Source: Pedobacter sp. (GTDB taxonomy: Bacteria > Bacteroidota > Bacteroidia > Sphingobacteriales > Sphingobacteriaceae). Taken from it: a DNA stretch of 64,000 nucleotides. The position numbers and the translations under genes were made by a program. This document shows, piece after piece, positions 45,952-54,633 of this stretch; position 1 is the stretch's first letter; each line of letters begins with the position of its first letter. Below the pieces are notes generated by a model that did no database searches, had not been told where the DNA came from, and saw only the letters and a list, made by a program, of their open reading frames with translations. Where the stretch lies: NCBI GenBank assembly GCA_014378705.1, contig JACMND010000031.1:18666-82665 (forward strand). Direction: 5' to 3'.

Positions 45952-46025
45952 TTTATTATTTACTTAAAATATAGACACACTGTCAGATATCAGTAAAAAT
46001 AGAAATTAGATTAATTGCTTATGAA

Positions 46026-46054
46026 GCAGGGTTAAAAGTCATTTTAAACCCTGC
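46026..46054. other. Hairpin GCAGGGTT...AACCCTGC without T-tract
   Basis: GCAGGGTTaaaa and ttttaAACCCTGC form a stem in the guaB-rpoD gap. No T-run follows, so this is either an RNA-stabilising stem at the guaB 3' end or a protein site. Confidence 0.4.
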
Positions 46055-46108
46055 ATTAATGGTTAAGCGAAAGTAACTAATTAATCTGTTCGTAGAAATG
46101 ACGTTTTT

Positions 46109-46131
46109 ATAGTGCTATAGGCACTATTTTT
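46109..46131 (+). terminator. Rho-independent terminator between guaB and rpoD
   Basis: ATAGTGC(tatag)GCACTAT is followed by TTTTT. It likely ends the guaB transcript. Confidence 0.65.
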
Positions 46132-46219
46132 GTGTATAAGGTGAGGGTCAAGTAAAAATTTCTGTTAATAATTCAAACTAACTTTTTTTCTTTATATCCG
46201 TTAAGACGCTAATAAATCT

Positions 46220-46227
46220 TAACTTTG
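46220..46227 (+). promoter_or_regulatory. -7 box TAACTTTG of rpoD
   Basis: TAACTTTG lies 33 nt before the rpoD ATG. It is identical to the guaB box. The -33 element is not clear. Confidence 0.45.
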
Positions 46228-46260
46228 CAAACTATTTAATTAAAGGGTATCTATTCATAA

Positions 46261-47121
46261 ATGAGACAACTCAAAATAACACAATCAATCACTAATCGTG
46301 AATCGCAATCCTTAGACAAGTATTTACACGAGATTGGAAAAGTAGATTTAATAACAGCCGAAGAAGAAGTAATACTAGCTCAAAAAATACGGGAAGGTGA
46401 CCAGGCCGCCTTAGAAAGACTAACTAAAACGAACCTGCGTTTTGTTGTATCAGTTGCAAAACAGTATCAAAACCAAGGGTTAACATTAGGCGATTTAATT
46501 AACGAAGGAAATTTGGGTTTGATAAAAGCTGCCAAGCGATTTGATGAGACAAAGGGTTTTAAATTTATTTCCTACGCGGTTTGGTGGATACGTCAATCAA
46601 TTTTACAAGCGATTGCTGAACAATCCCGGATTGTTCGTTTACCTTTAAACCAGGTTGGGTCTCTTAGTAAAATAAGTAAAGCATTTTCCAGATTAGAACA
46701 AGAATTTGAGCGTGAGCCTTCACCTGAAGAACTTGCTGATACCCTGGAGACAACCGTTGATAAAATTACGGATACATTAAGTAATTCAGGTCGCCATGTT
46801 TCTATGGATGCGCCTTTTGTTCAGGGTGAAGAAAATACATTGCTGGATGTTTTAGAAAACGATGATCCAAATACCGACAGTAACCTTATTGATGAATCTT
46901 TATCTGAAGAAATAAGACGTTCTTTAGCAACTTTAACTGAACGTGAACGTGAAATAATAGTTTTATTTTTTGGTTTAAGTACCAACCACCCGCTTTCGCT
47001 TGAAGAAATTGGAGAAAAATTTAACCTTACCCGCGAACGTGTCAGACAAATTAAAGACAAAGCTTTGCAGCGCCTTCGTCACACGTCAAGAAGTAAAATC
47101 TTAAAATCTTATCTGGGATAA
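46261..47121 (+). CDS. rpoD: Primary RNA polymerase sigma factor
   Basis: This 286-residue sigma-70 factor is of the short Bacteroidota primary type, lacking region 1.1 and the large non-conserved insert. Region 1.2 is [21 protein letters not shown]; region 2 is [57 protein letters not shown]; region 3 is [32 protein letters not shown]; region 4.2 is [29 protein letters not shown]. This is the factor known to use TTTG/TAnnTTTG promoters. A strong terminator follows. Confidence 0.96.
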   Translation: MRQLKITQSITNRESQSLDKYLHEIGKVDLITAEEEVILAQKIREGDQAALERLTKTNLRFVVSVAKQYQNQGLTLGDLINEGNLGLIKAAKRFDETKGFKFISYAVWWIRQSILQAIAEQSRIVRLPLNQVGSLSKISKAFSRLEQEFEREPSPEELADTLETTVDKITDTLSNSGRHVSMDAPFVQGEENTLLDVLENDDPNTDSNLIDESLSEEIRRSLATLTEREREIIVLFFGLSTNHPLSLEEIGEKFNLTRERVRQIKDKALQRLRHTSRSKILKSYLG

Positions 47122-47146
47122 TTTTTTACAAATCCCAAAAAAATTA

Positions 47147-47173
47147 AAGATCGGTATGTACCGGTCTTTTTTT
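47147..47173 (+). terminator. Rho-independent terminator after rpoD
   Basis: AGATCGGTA/TACCGGTCT (one G-U pair) with a 2-nt apparent loop is followed by seven T. It lies about 27 bp past the stop. Confidence 0.8.
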
Positions 47174-47409
47174 GTTTTAAACCGGTACCGAAAATTAGGC
47201 ATTAGCTATAATTTACTTAACTATGATTGTGCTTAAATTAATTTCCCAAGAAGGGTAAATACATCTCGATTCACATTTCAGAGGTGTTATTTACAGATCT
47301 CAGCACACCCACCTTACAGAAGACTTTTTGAGATTAAATCAATAATAATCCTTATTAATAAGTTTAAGTTTAGCTACTTATAACGTAAATTTCAATTTTT
47401 TAAATCATT

Positions 47410-48933
47410 ATGAAAAAATTATTTGTTTTATCGTTAATCCTTTCCTTCTGCTACAACGAAATCCGGGCGCAAAATCCTGCTTTCGTTACCGATAGCTTGA
47501 CTAATTATATTGAAACAGGAATTAAAGACTGGAACATTCCCGGTTTAGCTATCGCAATTGTAAAAGATGGCAAAACAGTAGTGATGAAAGGTTTTGGTGT
47601 TCGTGATATTAAAACGATGGAACCTGTTGATGAGAACACTTTATTTATGATTGCGAGTAATAGCAAGCTTTTCACAGGCACAGCTTTGGCGCAACTCGAA
47701 TTTAACAAAAAGCTATCGCTTGACGATAAACTAACGAAGTATTTTCCGGGGTTTAAATTATATGATCAAAACTCAACCAATTTGGTTACCATAAAAGATG
47801 TGCTAAGTCATCGGATTGGAACTAAAACCTTTCAGGGTGATTTTGCCTTTTGGAACGGAACGTTATCGCGAAAGCAAATAATTGACAAAATGAAGTTGCT
47901 AAAGCCTGTCGGGCAATTCAGACAGGATTTTGGTTATTGTAATTCTTGTTTTTTAACAGCGGGTGAGATCATCCCCATTGTAACCGGAAAACAGTGGGAA
48001 GAATATGTACAAGATAGTATCTTAAAACCTATTGGCATGGCCAACACGTACATGCAAACAGCCGGAATGGCTCAACGCGAAAATGTTTCTAAGCCGTATA
48101 CAAATCAGTTTACCGGCAAACTAACTGAATTACCTTATGATCTGGTAGATAATTTAGGTCCGGCCGGCAGTATGGTAAGTAACATTCGCGATGTTTCTAA
48201 ATGGTTATTGACGCAATTGGACAGCGGACGTTATAACGGAAAAAGAATTTTGCCCTGGCAGGTTATTCGTAAAACACGAGATATTAATATAGCCATGTCA
48301 AGCCGAAAAAGTTCAAATAATCCTACCCACTTTACAGGTTACGGATTAGGCGTTTTTATGGCCGATTATGCCGGTAAACAAGTATTCTGGCATACAGGCG
48401 GAGCATTTGGTTTTGTAACTAACACTTGTTTTATCCCAGAGTTGAACTTAGGAATTACTATCCTAACAAATAATGACAATCAAAATTTCTTTGAATTATT
48501 GCGGTATCAAATTATGGATGCATATCTAGACCAGCCATATATAAATCGCAGTAAAAAGGCATTGCCGGAATACTTAAAGGATTTGGCGCAAGCTGAAAAT
48601 GATTTGTCAAAACTACAATCCAGGGTCGTTAATGCCAAACCATCTTTACCGTTAGAATCTTATACAGGAAAATATAAAAATGAAATTTATGGTGATATTG
48701 TGATTCGCAGGTTAGATAACCAGAGTTTAGAGGTAACCTTTACAAATCATAAAACGCTTAAAGCATCCTTAAACTACATGGATAACGATGAGTGGATGTT
48801 AAAATACAACAACATTGCTTACGGTGCTTTTAACGCTAAATTTAATATAAAACTCAATAAGGTTAATTCAATATCGATAAAAGCTAATGATTTTGTGGAG
48901 TACGATCCGTATGTTTTTATAAAAAGTAATTAG
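47410..48933 (+). CDS. Exported serine hydrolase, class C beta-lactamase / esterase fold
   Basis: This 507-residue protein has a signal peptide ending IRAQ (about 21). The beta-lactamase-like domain (about 25-360) has nucleophile motif S83-N-S-K86, the Tyr motif in DFGYCNSCF (YxN), and HTGG in the KTG position. A C-terminal domain (about 400-505, LPLESYTGKYKNEIYGDIVIRRLDNQSLEVTF) resembles the DUF3471-type extension of Bacteroidota hydrolases. The family covers peptidases, esterases and lactamases, so the substrate is not assignable. It is the first gene of a run with a small membrane protein, an ABC ATPase and phzF. Confidence 0.88.
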   Translation: MKKLFVLSLILSFCYNEIRAQNPAFVTDSLTNYIETGIKDWNIPGLAIAIVKDGKTVVMKGFGVRDIKTMEPVDENTLFMIASNSKLFTGTALAQLEFNKKLSLDDKLTKYFPGFKLYDQNSTNLVTIKDVLSHRIGTKTFQGDFAFWNGTLSRKQIIDKMKLLKPVGQFRQDFGYCNSCFLTAGEIIPIVTGKQWEEYVQDSILKPIGMANTYMQTAGMAQRENVSKPYTNQFTGKLTELPYDLVDNLGPAGSMVSNIRDVSKWLLTQLDSGRYNGKRILPWQVIRKTRDINIAMSSRKSSNNPTHFTGYGLGVFMADYAGKQVFWHTGGAFGFVTNTCFIPELNLGITILTNNDNQNFFELLRYQIMDAYLDQPYINRSKKALPEYLKDLAQAENDLSKLQSRVVNAKPSLPLESYTGKYKNEIYGDIVIRRLDNQSLEVTFTNHKTLKASLNYMDNDEWMLKYNNIAYGAFNAKFNIKLNKVNSISIKANDFVEYDPYVFIKSN

Positions 48934-48939
48934 CGGTCT

Positions 48940-49224
48940 GTGAGTATTTATTGGAAATTTTTGCGGTTACACCTAGCCACATTTATTGTGGCAAATCTAA
49001 TTTATATTGTATTTTTGTTTAGAAGTCCGTTTTTATTATTGGTTCTGATTATTAAACCGATAGCCTATTTTTTTATTTATCTAATCAACCGTCCAAGGTT
49101 TTCCCGTTATGATAATTATTTCAGAAATCAGGGATTTTCTCCCACCCGTTTGTTTGTCACGATTTGCATATTTGATTTTATCGCTTTTTCAATAATAATT
49201 GCCCCCTTTAAACTTTTATTTTAA
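48940..49224 (+). CDS. Small hydrophobic membrane protein, unknown function
   Basis: This 94-residue protein starts at GTG (the only start close to the upstream stop). Three hydrophobic segments are visible: about 12-30, 31-50 and 70-92. A basic loop RPRFSRYDNYFRNQGFSPTR separates the last two. I do not recognise a family. The stop codon overlaps the ATG of the ABC ATPase (TAATG), so the two are translationally coupled and may work together. It is far too small to be an ordinary ABC permease. Confidence 0.7.
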   Translation: MSIYWKFLRLHLATFIVANLIYIVFLFRSPFLLLVLIIKPIAYFFIYLINRPRFSRYDNYFRNQGFSPTRLFVTICIFDFIAFSIIIAPFKLLF

Positions 49225-49868
49225 TGCTGGAAATAGACAGTGTTTGCTTAAGCTTTTGGGGAAGGCACATTTTATCCGGCTGTTACCTTAACTGCAAACC
49301 AGGCGAAGTCTTAGGCTTACTCGGAAGAAACGGTTCAGGTAAATCCAGTCTATTAAAAATTATTTTTGGCTCTCTTACCGCTGATTTTAAACATTTAAGG
49401 CTTGAAGACAAGATTATTAATAAGGGATATTTAACTGGTCAGTTAGCCTATCTTCCTCAACAACATTTTATGCTGCCATTTTTATCGGTCGCAGAAATAT
49501 ATAAAACTTTTACCCCCTTCATAAATAAGCGGCTGATTGCTGATCAACTTGTACTTGCCAATCAGGAAGGAACTTTACAAGGTCTTTCGAACGGGCAGCT
49601 TCGGTTTTTAGAATGTTTATGGATTCTGAGCCAACCAGCTTGCTATATTTTGCTGGATGAGCCGTTTTCAGCTATTGCGCCTGTGCAAATAGAATTTCTA
49701 CAGCAAATAATTATTGAAATTGGCAAAACTAAAGCCATTATATTAACAGATCATATTTATCGTCCATTACTATCAGTAAGCAGTCGGGTTGTATTACTTT
49801 TCAATAACGCCGTATATAATATTAACAGTGAAGAGGATTTAATCCGGTATAATTATATTCCCAATTGA
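49224..49868 (+). CDS. ABC transporter ATP-binding protein
   Basis: This 214-residue ATPase domain has Walker A LLGRNGSGKSSLLK (about 32-45), Q-loop LPQQH, signature LSNGQ (in place of LSGGQ), Walker B CYILLDEPFSAI and switch His in TDHIYRP. It is slightly shorter than usual (about 220-250). It overlaps the upstream 94-residue membrane protein gene by one base and is followed by phzF after 2 nt. No permease with six membrane helices is nearby. Function, transport or regulatory, cannot be assigned. Confidence 0.9.
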   Translation: MLEIDSVCLSFWGRHILSGCYLNCKPGEVLGLLGRNGSGKSSLLKIIFGSLTADFKHLRLEDKIINKGYLTGQLAYLPQQHFMLPFLSVAEIYKTFTPFINKRLIADQLVLANQEGTLQGLSNGQLRFLECLWILSQPACYILLDEPFSAIAPVQIEFLQQIIIEIGKTKAIILTDHIYRPLLSVSSRVVLLFNNAVYNINSEEDLIRYNYIPN

Positions 49869-49870
49869 TC

Positions 49871-50662
49871 ATGAAAATTATTCCCATCTACCAGGCTGAT
49901 GCTTTTACCGATCAGTTATTCGGTGGCAACCCGGCCGCCATATGTCCTTTAAAAAGTTGGCTGCCGGATGCTCAAATGCAGAAGATCGCGTCAGAAAATA
50001 ATCTTGCAGAAACTGCTTTTTTTATCCCGCAAGGAAAAGATTTTGAAATCCGCTGGTTTACACCAGAATTAGAGATTGATCTATGCGGACATGCCACCCT
50101 GGCTACGGCACACATTATTTTTACTCAAATGAATTATATCGGTGACGTAATTAACTTTAATACATTAACGGCTGGCTGTTTAACTGTTACGCGAAGCGGA
50201 AATTTGTATACTTTGGATTTTCCTTCACGTATTGCCGAACCCTGCCAAATGCCTGCAGGTTTAATAGAAGCACTCGGCAGAACGCAGCCAAAGGAAGTAT
50301 TGCGTTCCCGCGATTTTATGCTGGTATATCATACTGAAACAGAAATCCGGTCTTTAAAACCAGATTTTGTGGCCTTATCAAAGATAGATGCTTTAGGAGT
50401 AATTGTTACCGCTCCCGGTGATAGTTGTGATTTTGTCTCCCGCTTTTTTGCTCCTGCAGCAGGTATTAGCGAAGACCCGGTAACCGGTTCTGCCCATTGT
50501 AACCTGATCCCCTATTGGGCAGACAAACTAAATAAAAACAAGCTACACGCATACCAGGTATCGGCACGATTAGGTGAACTATGGTGCGAACTGAAAGGCG
50601 ACCGGGTATTGATGTCGGGGAAAGCGGTGACGTATTTGAAGGGGGAAATTTATTTGGATTAA
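49871..50662 (+). CDS. PhzF-family isomerase / epimerase-like protein
   Basis: This 263-residue protein belongs to the PhzF superfamily, related to diaminopimelate epimerase. It has QADAFTDQLFGGNPAAICPL at the N-terminus, the catalytic Glu in NNLAETAFF, DLCGHATLATAH, and the C-terminal GISEDPVTGSAHCNLIPYW. A second Cys as in DAP epimerase is absent, as is normal for PhzF. No phenazine genes are present, so the physiological substrate is unknown. ATG 49871 is preferred over the TTG used by the track. It is the last gene of the serine hydrolase operon. Confidence 0.9.
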   Translation: MKIIPIYQADAFTDQLFGGNPAAICPLKSWLPDAQMQKIASENNLAETAFFIPQGKDFEIRWFTPELEIDLCGHATLATAHIIFTQMNYIGDVINFNTLTAGCLTVTRSGNLYTLDFPSRIAEPCQMPAGLIEALGRTQPKEVLRSRDFMLVYHTETEIRSLKPDFVALSKIDALGVIVTAPGDSCDFVSRFFAPAAGISEDPVTGSAHCNLIPYWADKLNKNKLHAYQVSARLGELWCELKGDRVLMSGKAVTYLKGEIYLD

Positions 50663-50701
50663 AGAGCAAGAAAAAAATCAGCTAATCTGTTCTTTATCCT
50701 G

Positions 50702-51409
50702 TTAAAAATTTGGTTTCAGCACGTACTTTTCATAAAACCTGAAAATATGTTCTGTTGCTTCCTCTGCGGTATCAACCAAACGGTACAGGTTTAAATCTTC
50801 TTCGTTAATTTTATTTCCGCTTAAAAGCATGGTTTTTTTAACCCATTCCATAAGTCCACCCCAATAGTCGGTTCCCACTAATACAATAGGAAAGCGAGCT
50901 ACTTTACCGGTTTGGATTAGTGTTAACGCTTCAAAAAGCTCGTCCATGGTACCAAATCCTCCGGGAAGTACGATAAACCCCTGGGAATACTTCATAAACA
51001 TCACTTTACGGATAAAGAAATAATCAAATTCCAGGATTTTATCGCGGTCGATATACTTGTTATGAAACTGTTCAAAAGGTAGCTCAATATTCAAACCAAC
51101 TGATTTTCCGCCGGCTTCATAAGCACCTTTATTAGCGGCTTCCATAATACCCGGGCCACCTCCGGAAATAACGCCATAGCCGCGTTCTGTTAACAAGCGG
51201 GCGCATTCTTCGGCCAGTTTGTAATATTTGTTATCTGGTTGTGTACGGGCTGAGCCAAAGATTGAAACACAGGGACCAATCCGGGCCAGTTTTTCAAATC
51301 CGTCAACAAATTCTGCCATGATTTTGAAGATCTGCCAGGAGTCGGTTACCTTAATTTCCTGCCAGTTTTTATTTTCAAAAGCGTTTCTTATTTTTTCATC
51401 ACTGGTCAT
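50702..51409 (-). CDS. LOG-family protein (TIGR00730 type nucleoside-monophosphate phosphoribohydrolase)
   Basis: This 235-residue Rossmann-fold protein has the two LOG signatures, SGGGPGIMEAANKGAYEAGGKSVGLNIELPFEQ (about 97-129) and the catalytic PGGFGTMDELFEALTLIQ (about 160-177). Such enzymes remove ribose 5-phosphate from nucleotides (cytokinin activation in plants, PpnN-like in bacteria). It follows the SSS symporter stop after 15 bp and probably shares its transcript. The name 'lysine decarboxylase' used for the family is known to be wrong. Confidence 0.9.
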   Translation of the reverse strand: MTSDEKIRNAFENKNWQEIKVTDSWQIFKIMAEFVDGFEKLARIGPCVSIFGSARTQPDNKYYKLAEECARLLTERGYGVISGGGPGIMEAANKGAYEAGGKSVGLNIELPFEQFHNKYIDRDKILEFDYFFIRKVMFMKYSQGFIVLPGGFGTMDELFEALTLIQTGKVARFPIVLVGTDYWGGLMEWVKKTMLLSGNKINEEDLNLYRLVDTAEEATEHIFRFYEKYVLKPNF

Positions 51410-51424
51410 ATCAATAAAAAAGTG

Positions 51425-52930
51425 TTAAAATTGTGTTTTAGAAGTGGTTGGTTTGCTGATTAAGAGTAATCCAAAAAAAGTAATGAATCCGTTTACGACA
51501 ATTAATTCATTATCAAAAACGTAACCACCCATTAAAAATTTAGAATTTCTGTTTAAAAGAAAACATATTACCGGAGCTATTAAACAAACAAACGGAACAA
51601 GTTTGTCTATTACACCACGATTTTTTATAAACAATCCAAATCCATATAATCCCAATAGAGGCCCATACGTATACGATGCAACCGTAAAAATGGCGCTTAC
51701 AACGCTGGCATTATTAACTTCGTTAAACAAGTAAACTACCAAAAACATCAGAAATGAAAAACCAACGTGTATAAAATGCCTGGTTTTGACAACCTCCGGT
51801 GCATTTATATTTTCTTTTTTATCAAAATTTAAAAAATCAACACAAAATGATGTGGTTAATGCGGTAAGAGCGGAATCTGTTGTTGCGAAAGTTGCCGCAG
51901 TAAGCCCAAGCATAAAAACAATTGCAGCTACTACAGAGAGATGATTGAAGGCGATCTCAGGAAATAGAAAGTCGGTACGAACGTTGCCGGCTGAATCAAT
52001 AGGTAAAGCGATTCCGTTTTTAGTTGCGTAAACGTATAGGAGAGCGCCTACACTTAAAAAGAAAATGTTAATTATTATAAATATTGCTGTAAACGTAAAC
52101 ATGTTTTTTTGAGCTTCGCCAATGTTCTTGCAGCTCAGGTTTTTTTGCATGAGGTCCTGATCCAAACCAACCATGGCCAGAGTTACAAAAATACCTCCCA
52201 ATATTTGCTTCACTACATGAAATTTACTCGTTATAAAATCATCATAAAAAAAGATTTTAGAATACCCACTTTGCTTTATAGTTTCAAACGCTTCCGGGAT
52301 ATTAAGCCCGAGACTGCTGCAGATGAAATAAATTGTTAAAAACACGGATGAAACCAGAAAAATAGTTTGCAAAGTATCCGTAATAATGATTGTTTTTAAT
52401 CCACCCTTAAAAGTGTACGACCAGATTAAACCTAAAGCAATAAGCACCGTAAGCCAGAATGGAACACGGTAAGCATCAAAAATAAAACGCTGAAGCACAA
52501 TTACAACCAGGTAAAGGCGGAAGGAAGAACCAATGGTCCGGCTTAACAAAAAGATACTTGCAGCCGTTTTATAACTATACACTCCCAGGCGCTGTTCTAT
52601 ATAAGTGTAAATAGAAGTTAAGCGCATGCGGTAATAAAGTGGGAGTAACACGGTTGCAACCAGAATAAATCCAATGGCATTGCCCAACACAAATTGAAAG
52701 TATTTGAATTCATTACCTGCAGGTGAACCCACTTCTCCGGGAACGGAAATAAATGTAACACCTGATAAAGCAGTACCAATCATCCCAAAGGCTACCAAAT
52801 ACCATTTGGAATTTCGATTAGCCACAAAAAAAGTAGAGTTATCTGATGACTTCCGGGAAGTGAAATAAGAAATTACGATTAAAAGAAGAAAATAACCGAT
52901 TAAAAATGATAGTAGTATTATGGGCGACAT
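51425..52930 (-). CDS. Sodium:solute symporter family protein
   Basis: This 501-residue LeuT-fold symporter of the SSS family has 13 or so membrane helices. The first segments read ILLSFLIGYFLLLIVISYFTSRKSSDNSTFFVANRNSKWYLVAFGMIGTALSGVTFISVPGEVG, and the conserved LVSSVFLTIYF, ILGGIFVTLAMVGLDQDLMQKNLSCK and TAATFATTDSALTALTTSFCVDFL follow. The Na+-site Ser/Thr are in FATTDSALTALTT. The substrate is unknown; relatives transport sialic acid, sugars or amino acids. The LOG gene lies downstream. Confidence 0.92.
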   Translation of the reverse strand: MSPIILLSFLIGYFLLLIVISYFTSRKSSDNSTFFVANRNSKWYLVAFGMIGTALSGVTFISVPGEVGSPAGNEFKYFQFVLGNAIGFILVATVLLPLYYRMRLTSIYTYIEQRLGVYSYKTAASIFLLSRTIGSSFRLYLVVIVLQRFIFDAYRVPFWLTVLIALGLIWSYTFKGGLKTIIITDTLQTIFLVSSVFLTIYFICSSLGLNIPEAFETIKQSGYSKIFFYDDFITSKFHVVKQILGGIFVTLAMVGLDQDLMQKNLSCKNIGEAQKNMFTFTAIFIIINIFFLSVGALLYVYATKNGIALPIDSAGNVRTDFLFPEIAFNHLSVVAAIVFMLGLTAATFATTDSALTALTTSFCVDFLNFDKKENINAPEVVKTRHFIHVGFSFLMFLVVYLFNEVNNASVVSAIFTVASYTYGPLLGLYGFGLFIKNRGVIDKLVPFVCLIAPVICFLLNRNSKFLMGGYVFDNELIVVNGFITFFGLLLISKPTTSKTQF

Positions 52931-53003
52931 AAATCAATTTTGTGATGAGCTAAAAGTAATAATTTAAGTGTTTATAAAGCTATGCATTACTTTCAGTTGG
53001 TTT

Positions 53004-53079
53004 GGGCGTTGCCAAACGCCCGGGCTTTGCGTTGTAAGCTTTTGCCTTGTCCCTTCTAAACCCTCAGAACGGCAAAAGA
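53004..53079. repeat. REP-like intergenic hairpin repeat (GGGCGTT type)
   Basis: GGGCGTT(gcca)AACGCCC forms a perfect small hairpin, followed by GGGCTTTGCGTTGTAAGCTTTTGCC ... GGCAAAAG with a second inverted pair (TTTTGCC/GGCAAAA). The GGGCGTT...GGGCTTT...GTAAGCTTTT pattern resembles an abundant intergenic repeat of Bacteroidota genomes as I recall it. It lies between the symporter and recR. Confidence 0.55.
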
Positions 53080-53150
53080 ACTTTTACTTCAATACTTAAC
53101 ACCTGTATTTTTGCTTTCACCTGTTTTTGTAAAAAAGATATCTTTTAATA

Positions 53151-53158
53151 TAAATTTG
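53151..53158 (+). promoter_or_regulatory. -7 box TAAATTTG, 3 nt before recR
   Basis: TAAATTTG is followed by CGA and ATG; a TTTG lies 21 nt upstream. Transcription would begin at about the start codon, giving a leaderless recR mRNA. Confidence 0.55.
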
Positions 53159-53161
53159 CGA

Positions 53162-53779
53162 ATGATTTTTTCTTCCAAACTTCTTGAAAATGCGGTAAAT
53201 GAATTTTCTAAATTACCGGGTGTAGGCCAGAAAACCGCATTGCGTTTGGTTCTTCATTTGCTAAAACAACCCATAGCAGATGTGGAAGCCTTTAGCGGTT
53301 CGCTTACACGTTTAAAAAACGGGATCAGGTTTTGTCAGATATGCTGCAATATTTCTGATTTGCCTGTTTGTGAGATCTGCGCTTCCTTTAAACGGGATAA
53401 ATCACTGATCTGTATTGTAGAGGATACAAGGGATGTAATGGCGATAGAAAATACAGGCCAGTACAACGGGGTTTATCATGTTTTAGGCGGGTTAATTTCT
53501 CCGATGGATGGGGTTGGACCAACTGATTTGAACATCGATAGTCTACTAGAACGCGTTAAGAACAATGAAGTGGCTGAAGTAATTTTGGCCGTAAGTGCCA
53601 CCATGGAAGGTGATACCACCATATTTTATCTGTACAAAAAATTAAAAGATCACCCTGTTCGTATCACTGCAATCGCCAGAGGAATTGCTTTTGGAGGTGA
53701 ATTGGAATTTGTTGATGAAGTAACTTTGGGAAGGTCTATCGCAACCCGGGTGCCATATGAAAATTCTTTATTTAAATAA
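53162..53779 (+). CDS. recR: Recombination mediator RecR
   Basis: This 205-residue protein loads RecA at gaps in the RecFOR pathway. The helix-hairpin-helix is LPGVGQKTALRL (18-29). The zinc finger uses C58, C61, C70 and C73 (CQICCNISDLPVCEIC). The Toprim domain follows (ICIVEDTRDVMAIENTGQYNGVYHVLGGLISPMDGVGP), then the Walker B-like C-terminus. The track start 17 codons earlier would include a TTG and the promoter; ATG 53162 fits the family. An SDR gene follows. Confidence 0.96.
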   Translation: MIFSSKLLENAVNEFSKLPGVGQKTALRLVLHLLKQPIADVEAFSGSLTRLKNGIRFCQICCNISDLPVCEICASFKRDKSLICIVEDTRDVMAIENTGQYNGVYHVLGGLISPMDGVGPTDLNIDSLLERVKNNEVAEVILAVSATMEGDTTIFYLYKKLKDHPVRITAIARGIAFGGELEFVDEVTLGRSIATRVPYENSLFK

Positions 53780-53805
53780 GTTATATCTTAATTCCTCGAT
53801 GTTCC

Positions 53806-54621
53806 ATGCCGTTTAAATATAAAACAGTTATTATCACCGGTGCTTCTTCCGGGATCGGAAAAGCTTGTGCTGAAGAGTTTGCTAAAAGAGGTGCAAACCT
53901 GGTTTTGGCAGCCAGACAATATGTAACACTTTGCGAAATAACCGGTAATCTGGAATCAAAATACGGTATTAAAGCAATTGCGGTACAATGTGATGTTTCA
54001 AAAGAATTAGATTGCGAGCAATTAATAAAGGAGGCTATGCTTACTTTTAATCGCATTGATATTTTAATTAATAACGCTGGGATTTCAATGCGTGCTTTGT
54101 TTATAGATCTGGATCTGGTTGTATTACGTAATTTGATGGAGGTTAATTTTTGGGGCTCAGTATATTGTACGAAATATGCGTTGCCTTATCTTTTAAAAAA
54201 TAAAGGATCTGTTGTAGGCGTTTCTTCAATTGCCGGATACCGTGGATTACCCGGCAGGACAGGATATTCGGCATCCAAATTCGCCTTAAATGGCTTTTTG
54301 GAAGCATTAAGAGTAGAGAATCTGAAAACAGGTTTACATGTGATGATTGCTTCTCCAGGTTTTACAGCTTCCAATATTCGCAACACGGCGTTGGTTAAAG
54401 ATGGAAGTGTTCAGGGAGAAAGCAGTATGGATGAAGACAAAATGATGACATCTGCAGAAGTTGCAGGGATTTTGGTTAAAGGCTTGATTTTGCGAAAGCG
54501 GACATTGATCATGACCGGGCAAGGAAAATTAACTGTTTTGCTGAACAAATTTTTACCTGGGTGGTTAGACAGCCTAATATATGCTCACTTTAAAAAGGAG
54601 AAACATCCGCTCATAAAATAA
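53806..54621 (+). CDS. Short-chain dehydrogenase/reductase
   Basis: This 271-residue classical SDR has cofactor motif TGASSGIGKACAEEF (about 10-24), with a basic residue downstream (AARQ) favouring NADP. The structural NNAGIS is near 85, Ser is in GVSSIAGYRG, and the catalytic YSASK is near 152. The substrate cannot be assigned. It begins 26 bp after recR and is followed at once by an alpha/beta hydrolase gene, so the three genes may form one transcript. Confidence 0.92.
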   Translation: MPFKYKTVIITGASSGIGKACAEEFAKRGANLVLAARQYVTLCEITGNLESKYGIKAIAVQCDVSKELDCEQLIKEAMLTFNRIDILINNAGISMRALFIDLDLVVLRNLMEVNFWGSVYCTKYALPYLLKNKGSVVGVSSIAGYRGLPGRTGYSASKFALNGFLEALRVENLKTGLHVMIASPGFTASNIRNTALVKDGSVQGESSMDEDKMMTSAEVAGILVKGLILRKRTLIMTGQGKLTVLLNKFLPGWLDSLIYAHFKKEKHPLIK

Positions 54622-54633
54622 TTGATTAATTTG

